A stretch of DNA of 7,962 nt from Holophagaceae bacterium UBA706 (lineage in GTDB: Bacteria; Acidobacteriota; Holophagae; Holophagales; Holophagaceae). Shown here piece after piece: positions 1 to 4,552 of this stretch; position 1 is the stretch's first letter; each line of letters starts with the position of its first letter. Under the pieces are notes generated by a model. That model worked only from the letters and a program-made list of their open reading frames with translations, was not told the DNA's origin and made no database searches. Position numbers and translations under genes: made by a program. Location of the stretch: assembly GCA_002298155.1 (NCBI GenBank), contig DBME01000133.1, positions 1 to 7,962 on the forward strand. The letters run 5' to 3'.

Positions 1-48
1 CCAGGGTGGTGCACATTCCTGTGACGAACGGGCCTGATTGCGGGGTGC

Positions 49-807
49 CTACTTCGCCTGCTGGAGGGCCTTGGCCTGCTTGGCCAGGGCCTTGGGGTGC
101 ACGAGGTAGTGGATGTAGATGATTCCGTAAGTCTTGTCGGCCTTCTGACGCGCGGTCAGCTCGATGATCGGCGTCTCGTGGTAGGCCAGGATGACCTGGG
201 TCTCAAGGCTGTTGTTCTTGTTCGGGGTGGCCTTCTGGATGGAAATCTCGTTCCACAGCTCGACGGGGACGCCCTTGAGCAGGCGGTAGATGCCGGCGTT
301 GTACGTGGGGCGGAGCAGGGGGCCGCTCATGGCGGGGAAGTCCTTGCCGTAGAGCTTGTCCTTTTCGCCGGGGAGCTTGTCGAGCTTGGCCAGGTCGACG
401 CTGTCCATTTCGGGCGGCAGGGCGGTGATCTCCTTCATCTGAAGGCGGTCAAGAGCCGTCTGCATGCCGGCCATGCTCACGTTGGGGGCCAGGTAGCCCA
501 GCTTCACGACCTCATCCGCGCCCAGGGCCTTGATCTCCTCGGCCGTGAGGGTGAGGTCCATCTGGCCGGCGTGGTTGTGGAACCACCAGGCGTTACCGTA
601 GAGGCCGCCCAGATCCTGGGGGGCGATGACGGGGATGTCCGCGAAATCCTTCCGGACCGCGATGTACTTCAGGTGGGGCAGGAGGGCATAGGCCTCCTTG
701 GCCGCCATGGGCGCGGTCTTGGGAATGGTGTCGGCGGGTTTGGATTCGCAACCGATCATGAGCGCCAAACCGGCGATAGCTGGAATCCAGGCGTTTTTCA
801 GAAACAT
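49..807 (-). CDS. Lipoprotein of unknown function (252 aa)
   Basis: I do not recognise this family. The N-terminus has one lysine, a hydrophobic stretch and a lipobox-like end, MIGC, with Cys20 as the probable lipidated residue. Met at position -3 is less usual than Leu, so lipidation is likely but not certain. The mature part is about 232 residues, has no CXXCH haem motif, no further membrane segment and no cysteine besides Cys20. It is mixed polar/hydrophobic with an aromatic patch (AWWFHNH, near residue 75) and a Lys/Ala-rich C-terminus. ATG at 807 is chosen because a strong AGGAGG lies on the minus strand at 817-812, five bases upstream. The gene is divergent from rlmH across a 66-base gap. 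Only 48 bases of sequence lie past its stop, so downstream partners cannot be judged. Placement next to a cytochrome locus may be coincidental. Confidence 0.8.
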   Translation of the reverse strand: MFLKNAWIPAIAGLALMIGCESKPADTIPKTAPMAAKEAYALLPHLKYIAVRKDFADIPVIAPQDLGGLYGNAWWFHNHAGQMDLTLTAEEIKALGADEVVKLGYLAPNVSMAGMQTALDRLQMKEITALPPEMDSVDLAKLDKLPGEKDKLYGKDFPAMSGPLLRPTYNAGIYRLLKGVPVELWNEISIQKATPNKNNSLETQVILAYHETPIIELTARQKADKTYGIIYIHYLVHPKALAKQAKALQQAK

Positions 808-873
808 GGGGCCTCCTAATTGGAACTGCTAGATTATGAGAGGTATCCATCGTCTTTACCAGAAGGATTACGT
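808..873. promoter_or_regulatory. Divergent intergenic region between the lipoprotein gene and rlmH
   Basis: This 66-base gap must hold the start signals of two divergent genes unless rlmH is transcribed from further away. It carries the minus-strand ribosome-binding site (812-817) and the plus-strand one (861-867). A minus-strand CATAAT (834-839) is a possible -10 box for the lipoprotein gene, but I see no convincing -35 at the right spacing. The promoter assignment is weak. Confidence 0.35.
861..867 (+). promoter_or_regulatory. Ribosome-binding site that fixes the rlmH start
   Basis: AGAAGGA lies six bases before the TTG at 874. The alternative in-frame TTG at 820 has no plus-strand Shine-Dalgarno sequence; the bases before it are the complement of the neighbouring gene's ribosome-binding site. 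Starting at 874 also gives the normal RlmH length. Confidence 0.65.
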
Positions 874-1332
874 TTGTATCCCATTCGCCTGATCGCCGTT
901 GGCCGCCCCAAGATGGCTCCCCTTCGGGAGATGGAGCAGCACTACCGCACCCTTCTGAAGGCCTATGCCCGCCTTGAGGTGGAGGATCTGCCGGAAGGCA
1001 AGGGGGATCCCGCGCGGCAGCTGCGGGATGAGGCGGACCGCCTGCGGGTGCACCTGGGCGCCGTGCGCTGCCCGGTCCTCCTGAGCGCAGAGGGCCCCCC
1101 CCGCACCTCCGAAGCCTTCGCCCGGTGGTTGGGGGTCCGCATGGACCGGGGGGAGAGCCTGGCCTTCGCCATCGGCTCCAGCGCCGGCTTCGACCCTGGC
1201 CTCAAGGCGGAGGTGAAGGAGCACCTCAGCCTGAGTCCCATGACCTTCCCCCATGACCTCAGCCGGGTGCTGTTCCTGGAGCAGCTCTACCGGGCTTTCT
1301 CCATTCTCAAGGGGACGGCCTACCACAAATAG
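874..1332 (+). CDS. rlmH: 23S rRNA (pseudouridine1915-N3)-methyltransferase RlmH
   Basis: RlmH is a small SPOUT-class methyltransferase that uses S-adenosylmethionine to methylate N3 of pseudouridine 1915 in helix 69 of 23S rRNA on the assembled 70S ribosome. The 152-residue product has the family's usual length (about 155). It begins like known members (IRLIAVGRPK) and ends with the signature run TFPHDLSRVLFLEQLYRAFSI and then GTAYHK; the conserved C-terminal Tyr-His belongs to the knotted, SAM-binding and catalytic end. The usual IGG-x-x-G loop reads IGSSAG at residues 100-105: the first Gly is kept and the second is Ser. This is uncommon but not obviously disabling. The frame stays open upstream to a TTG at 820, but that adds 18 residues not seen in the family. 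The gene is housekeeping and probably unrelated to the downstream cytochrome locus. Confidence 0.93.
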   Translation: MYPIRLIAVGRPKMAPLREMEQHYRTLLKAYARLEVEDLPEGKGDPARQLRDEADRLRVHLGAVRCPVLLSAEGPPRTSEAFARWLGVRMDRGESLAFAIGSSAGFDPGLKAEVKEHLSLSPMTFPHDLSRVLFLEQLYRAFSILKGTAYHK

Positions 1333-1542
1333 GGCATGGGAGGCTCGATTGCGGAGGCCCGGGGTGCATCATTATATTCTTTTATGATTGAGATATTTTA
1401 TTTATTACATTTCGGAGCCAAGACTCGTATCAGGCCATGAGAATGCTATCTGGTCGCAAAATCCAGTATGAGCCGTCAGGAACTGTTCAAAAAGCAAGCC
1501 AGAACGCATTGAAATTTCTTTTTTGTGAGCCAGGGAACTTTT

Positions 1543-1559
1543 CCCCTTCACGGGGTTTT
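1543..1559 (+). terminator. Possible weak terminator downstream of rlmH
   Basis: CCCC (1543-1546) and GGGG (1552-1555) can form a four-base stem with a five-base loop, followed by TTTT. The stem is short and lies about 210 bases past rlmH, so this is only a candidate. No stronger terminator was seen after rlmH. Confidence 0.2.
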
Positions 1560-1759
1560 GCAAATCCGGGGCCATCAAAAAGCCGGTAATTTACCAATAA
1601 GGACCATAAAATCTGTTTTCACACCTGAAATTAGCCTATTGGGAAGGGCGTGATTACCAAGGCGAAATGGCGCCAAAAGATTAATCCTTAGCGACTTTGT
1701 CAGGTTTTTCTTTCCTTGCGGCCCCCCTGGGGACTCCGTAGCATTTCTCAAAACAGATC

Positions 1760-1787
1760 TTCGGATCCAGACGTCTGGTTTTCCGAA
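1760..1787. promoter_or_regulatory. Extended dyad (12-bp palindrome with flanking arms) upstream of the porin operon
   Basis: CCAGACGTCTGG at 1767-1778 is a perfect 12-base palindrome. It is flanked by TTCGGA (1760-1765) and TCCGAA (1782-1787), which also pair, leaving one unpaired base on the left and three on the right. It sits 36 bases before the leader ribosome-binding site. It could be a dimeric regulator's operator or a stem-loop in the 5' untranslated RNA (CCAG-ACGT-CTGG with a lower stem). There is no T-run after it, so a terminator is unlikely. Confidence 0.45.
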
Positions 1788-1823
1788 ACCCAATTTGTCG
1801 CTCTCGAAATCCCATCTTCATTT

Positions 1824-1831
1824 GGAGGAGG
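1824..1831 (+). promoter_or_regulatory. Strong ribosome-binding site of the leader ORF
   Basis: GGAGGAGG lies six bases before the ATG at 1838. That ATG is not in the porin frame, so this very good site serves the short leader ORF rather than the porin directly. Confidence 0.55.
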
Positions 1832-1837
1832 TCCTCA

Positions 1838-1906
1838 ATGCGCACGCGATCCATGGTCATGTCGACCGCACCGTTGCGGCGGATTGCGGATGGAGGCCAG
1901 TCATGA
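1838..1906 (+). CDS. Short leader ORF (22 aa) coupled to the porin gene
   Basis: This 23-codon frame starts MRTRSMVM and ends GGQS. Its ATG has the strongest ribosome-binding site in the area (GGAGGAGG, 1824-1831). Its stop overlaps the porin start as ATGA (1903-1906), the classic layout for translational coupling. The porin's own ribosome-binding site, GGAGG at 1892-1896, lies inside this ORF, so ribosomes finishing the leader would uncover or directly feed the porin start. The peptide has no membrane segment and no run of one amino acid that would suggest amino-acid attenuation; three of its codons are Met and four are Arg. I infer a cis-acting role rather than a functional peptide. A chance ORF remains possible. 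Confidence 0.5.
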   Translation: MRTRSMVMSTAPLRRIADGGQS

Positions 1907-3279
1907 AGCACCGCACCCATGTGGCCCTGCTCGCCGTCCTCGTGTCCGGCGCGGCCTGGGGGCAGGACGTAAGTGTGTACAGCACGACGATCGCCCAGAT
2001 GTGGAAATCGGACATCCCGGGCTTCGACAAGACGGCCACCTACACGCCCGCTACGGAGTTCCTGGGCATCGACGCCAACAAGCTCGGCACCGACGCGCTC
2101 TCCCTCCACCTCTATGGATGGGGCCGCACGGACCTGAAGGACCAGTCCGCCATCGGCGGCAAGACCGCGGGCGACCTGACCTACGGCTACCTCCAGTACG
2201 CCTTTGACCGGGCCAACGCGCAGGTCAAGGCCGGCCGTTTCACCATCAACCAGGGCGTTGGCAATGAGATGGTCGACGGCGTCTACGCCTACACCGACCT
2301 CCTGGACGGCTGGAACGTAACGGCCTTCGCCGGCAAGCCCGTCGTCTACAAGAACCTGGGCAACGTGCCCCAGGCCTCCATCTCCTTCCAGCGCGACTAC
2401 ACCTTCGGCACCCGCCTGGGCTACCGCATCAAGCGCATGGGCGAGATCGGCCTCTCCTACCTCCAGGACGGCAGCACGCCGGCCATGGACCTGCCGATTC
2501 CCGAGACTCTCGACTTCACCCGCCGCCAGCTGGGCGCGGACCTCAGCCTGGCCCCCTGCTCCTTCATCGACGTGACGGGCCGCACGGTCTTCGACGTGTC
2601 CCGCCGCCAGCAGGCCGAGCACAGCACCCGCATCGCCGAGAGCGACTACCGCGTGGGCGTCAAGATCATGGATGGGCTGCGCTTCAACGGCTCCTTCACC
2701 GATCGCGACTTCCTCTACTACTACACCGGCTCGACCCTGCCCAACCTCTTCGACATGAACGAGCGGGGCAAGTTCAAGGCCGTGGGCGGCAACCTCACCT
2801 GGACCGCCGTCGCCAACCTGCAGCTGGTGGCTGATGTGCGCCGCACCAACCGCGACGAATACGGCACCGCCACCCGCGCGGGCCTGGATGCCCGCTACAA
2901 CCTGGCGGCCCAGCATGTCCTCGCCGGTGTCGGGTACCACAAGGTGAACGCCTTCAACGTGGCCCTCGTGGATTCCACCACGCCGTCCCACAGCCTGTCC
3001 CACTCCGAAGCCCGCGCCTGGGTGATGGCCGAACGGGGCGCCTTCTCCGCGAGCCTGGATGCCATCCGCCTCCACTACTCTGGCGCCTCCACCAACCCGA
3101 ACCTCATCGGCAAGAGCATCGAATCCCAGCTCGTGGGCTCCGTGGGCTACCAGGCCAACGAAGGCCTCAAGGTCTCCGCCGACCTGAGCTACGCGGATAC
3201 GCCGCTCTACAAGAAGCAGGCCATGGGGCTCGTGCGGATCGAGTACCGCTTCGGCTTCGCCGCCAAGGGAGGCAAGTGA
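1903..3279 (+). CDS. Outer-membrane beta-barrel porin of a porin-cytochrome complex
   Basis: The 458-residue product has a signal peptide (MKHRTHVALL..., probable cleavage after AWG at about residue 20). The mature protein is built of alternating polar/hydrophobic strands rich in Tyr, Arg, Asp and Gly, typical of a large barrel, and ends in a final-strand-like IEYRFGF followed by a short AAKGGK tail. By position it should be the sheath through the outer membrane that holds the periplasm-facing cytochrome, as MtrB does for MtrA or OmbB in Geobacter; this role is inferred from context. At about 440 mature residues it is shorter than MtrB (about 670). It has one cysteine in the mature part (Cys219) and no CXXC or haem motif. 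ATG 1903 is preferred over the in-frame TTG at 1795 because it has GGAGG at 1892-1896 and begins exactly at a signal peptide. Its stop overlaps the next gene's ATG by one base. Confidence 0.85.
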   Translation: MKHRTHVALLAVLVSGAAWGQDVSVYSTTIAQMWKSDIPGFDKTATYTPATEFLGIDANKLGTDALSLHLYGWGRTDLKDQSAIGGKTAGDLTYGYLQYAFDRANAQVKAGRFTINQGVGNEMVDGVYAYTDLLDGWNVTAFAGKPVVYKNLGNVPQASISFQRDYTFGTRLGYRIKRMGEIGLSYLQDGSTPAMDLPIPETLDFTRRQLGADLSLAPCSFIDVTGRTVFDVSRRQQAEHSTRIAESDYRVGVKIMDGLRFNGSFTDRDFLYYYTGSTLPNLFDMNERGKFKAVGGNLTWTAVANLQLVADVRRTNRDEYGTATRAGLDARYNLAAQHVLAGVGYHKVNAFNVALVDSTTPSHSLSHSEARAWVMAERGAFSASLDAIRLHYSGASTNPNLIGKSIESQLVGSVGYQANEGLKVSADLSYADTPLYKKQAMGLVRIEYRFGFAAKGGK

Positions 3280-3746
3280 TGTCCAAGAAACTCCTGCTCG
3301 TCGCAGCCTCCCTGGGCCTCGCGCTCCTGACCGCCTGCGCCATCATCTCCCCGGAAGCCAGCTTCGCCCGCACGCACCCCGAGAAGCTCGGCGCCGGCCG
3401 CCCCACCTGCTCCGAGTGCCACGGCACCGAAGCGGTGAAGAGCACCCAGAAGACCTTCGCCGCCCTGGACCACACCGCCGCGTTCGTCAAGGACCACAAG
3501 GTCCAGGCCAGCCAGGACTCCGCCACCTGCGCCTCCTGCCACGCCCAGTCCTTCTGCTCGGACTGCCACGGCGGCAAGACCGTCATGACGCCCTCCACGA
3601 AGCTCGGCAACCGGCCCGACCGGGAAATGCCGCACCGGGCGGGCTATCTGACCATGCACCGCATCGAGGGGAAGATCGATCCCACCGGCTGCTACAAGTG
3701 CCATGGCCGCGCCAACAACGAAAAGTGCAGTGCTTGCCATAAGTAG
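3279..3746 (+). CDS. Pentahaem c-type cytochrome lipoprotein
   Basis: The 155-residue product has a lipoprotein signal ending LLTAC (lipid on Cys20) and five CXXCH haem-binding motifs: CSECH at 44, CASCH at 84, CSDCH at 93, CYKCH at 138 and CSACH at 150; the protein ends one residue after the last. Exactly five further histidines lie outside the motifs, which would allow bis-histidine ligation of all five haems (inference). It probably carries electrons from the periplasm into or through the barrel encoded just upstream, and is exported by Sec and matured by the cytochrome c system. ATG 3279 is chosen: it overlaps the porin stop (TGATG) and has GGGAGG at 3267-3272, six bases upstream. A GTG just before it (3276) would add only one residue. 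I cannot tell from sequence which leaflet the lipid anchor occupies. Confidence 0.88.
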   Translation: MSKKLLLVAASLGLALLTACAIISPEASFARTHPEKLGAGRPTCSECHGTEAVKSTQKTFAALDHTAAFVKDHKVQASQDSATCASCHAQSFCSDCHGGKTVMTPSTKLGNRPDREMPHRAGYLTMHRIEGKIDPTGCYKCHGRANNEKCSACHK

Positions 3747-3756
3747 GGGTCTGATC

Positions 3757-4401
3757 ATGAGCGAACGATTGATTATCAGAGCCTTCCTCGCGGCAGCGGC
3801 CGGTCTCGCCATCCTGGCTTGCGCCACGGGCGCGCCCAATGCCACGAAGCTGGATCCGGTCTCCGGGCAGCACCCGGCCACCTGGGCCACCACCCACTGG
3901 TCCGAGTACCTGAAGAACCCCGACAGCTGCAAGCCCTGCCACGGTTCCACCACGGACCGGACACAGGCGGGCGGGACCTCGCAGGTGAGCTGCTTCGGCT
4001 GCCACCACGCCGATGGCCCCCACCACCCCGCCGGTTGGGCCGATCCCGCCCAGCACGGCCGCGCCGGCGCCCAGGCCGCCCCCAACGGGCAGGTCTTCTT
4101 CCAGGGCACGGGCTTCGCCGCCTGCACCGTCTGCCATGGCTCGGACTACAGCTCCCCCGTGGGCATCACGCCCTCCTGCAAGGCCTGCCACACCAAGGCG
4201 CCCCACGCCGCCAAGCCCTGGATCGACGGCACGTCGCCCCTGAAGCCGAACCACGACAAGACCAACGAAGCCAACGCCGCCGAATGCGCCAAGTGCCATG
4301 CCCTCGGCGCCAACTCCGACATCACGCCGAAGCCCCCCGCGCCGGCGGGGACCGTTCCCGGCTGTTTCAACGGCACCCTGTGCCACACCAAGAGCTTATA
4401 G
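3757..4401 (+). CDS. Multihaem (probably hexahaem) c-type cytochrome lipoprotein
   Basis: The 214-residue product has a lipoprotein signal ending AILAC (lipid on Cys22) and five canonical motifs: CKPCH at 58, CFGCH at 79, CTVCH at 123, CKACH at 141 and CAKCH at 177. A sixth, atypical one, CFNGTLCH (CX5CH, Cys203 to His210), lies four residues from the C-terminus. A His-rich stretch after the second motif (residues 84-100) and eight non-motif histidines in all could supply distal ligands. It follows the pentahaem gene by ten bases with AGGGG at 3745-3749, so the two are probably co-transcribed and act in the same conduit. An in-frame ATG at 3703 inside the upstream gene would spoil the signal peptide and is rejected. 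Together with the pentahaem protein it could replace the single MtrA-type decahaem protein; its position in the complex is inferred. Confidence 0.87.
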   Translation: MSERLIIRAFLAAAAGLAILACATGAPNATKLDPVSGQHPATWATTHWSEYLKNPDSCKPCHGSTTDRTQAGGTSQVSCFGCHHADGPHHPAGWADPAQHGRAGAQAAPNGQVFFQGTGFAACTVCHGSDYSSPVGITPSCKACHTKAPHAAKPWIDGTSPLKPNHDKTNEANAAECAKCHALGANSDITPKPPAPAGTVPGCFNGTLCHTKSL

Positions 4402-4552
4402 CCCCTTGACGTCCATTGGGCCGTTGCGAACAACGTCCGCACAGCCAGATCACCACGGGAGGTGCCCGACTTGAAAATCCTGTCCTACGAACACGCGCTC
4501 TACCGTCTGCACGTCAATCAACACGCTATTGCTTATCAAAGGAGGAGCTAGC
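4402..4552 (+). other. Gap between the hexahaem and decahaem genes, with no terminator seen
   Basis: I see no terminator and no convincing promoter in these 151 bases. A small stem CGTTG-CGAA-CAACG (4422-4435) is the only clear hairpin. The frame of the upstream gene stays open after its TAG (4399-4401) right up to a TAG at 4549, and includes a short candidate leader ORF starting at 4471. Co-transcription of the decahaem gene with the upstream genes is therefore plausible. Confidence 0.4.
4471..4551 (+). CDS. Possible leader ORF (26 aa) before the decahaem cytochrome gene
   Basis: This candidate starts at TTG (MKILSYEHALYR...), eight bases after GGGAGG (4457-4462), and ends in TAG one base before the decahaem ATG. 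The decahaem ribosome-binding site (AGGAGG, 4540-4545) is within its last codons, so translation of the leader would run over that site. The first codons mostly end in G or C, as in real genes here; the last ones do not. A GTG at 4462 is an alternative start with a poorer site. It is short, uses a rare start codon and could be chance, but it repeats the arrangement seen before the porin. Confidence 0.3.
   Translation: MKILSYEHALYRLHVNQHAIAYQRRS

Larger units (their letters stand above)
1333..1837. other. Long AT-rich intergenic leader upstream of the porin-cytochrome operon
   Basis: These 505 bases hold no gene I can support. The section 1360-1700 is visibly richer in A+T than the genes on either side. 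Short structures include CCCC-TTCAC-GGGG followed by TTTT (1543-1559), an odd palindrome GGTAA-T-TTACC (1585-1595), TTACCAA repeated directly at 1591-1597 and 1654-1660, TGGCGCCA (1668-1675), GATTAATC (1679-1686), and the larger dyad at 1760-1787. I could not find a sigma-70 promoter with both boxes at good spacing, nor a sigma-54 box, and no match to the c-di-GMP GEMM riboswitch core. The likely role is promoter plus regulatory leader for the operon that follows. Confidence 0.5.

Noticed and set aside
97..819. A 240-codon plus-strand frame opposite the first lipoprotein
   Set aside because: The minus-strand frame has an AGGAGG site and a lipobox signal; the plus-strand product is Val/Gly/Leu-rich without recognisable features.
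1480..1510. A possible GEMM (c-di-GMP) riboswitch, suggested by AAAGCAAGCCA, since such riboswitches precede cytochrome genes in Geobacter
   Set aside because: The rest of the conserved core, including the tetraloop stem and the second helix, could not be matched.
1575..1793. A 72-codon minus-strand ORF in the AT-rich gap
   Set aside because: It starts at TTG with no clear Shine-Dalgarno sequence, and the product is unrecognisable. It lies over the operon's probable regulatory region.
1795..1902. N-terminal extension of the porin from a TTG at 1795
   Set aside because: It would add 36 residues before a complete signal peptide, lacks a ribosome-binding site, and competes with the well-signalled ATG at 1903.
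1681..3075. A 464-codon open frame on the minus strand opposite the porin
   Set aside because: It is likewise a GC-bias shadow, with no signal peptide or recognisable domain, opposite a porin with clear start signals.
4406..4434. A sigma-70 promoter starting with TTGACG at 4406
   Set aside because: The sequence at the expected -10 position (about 4429-4434, AACAAC) does not resemble a -10 box.
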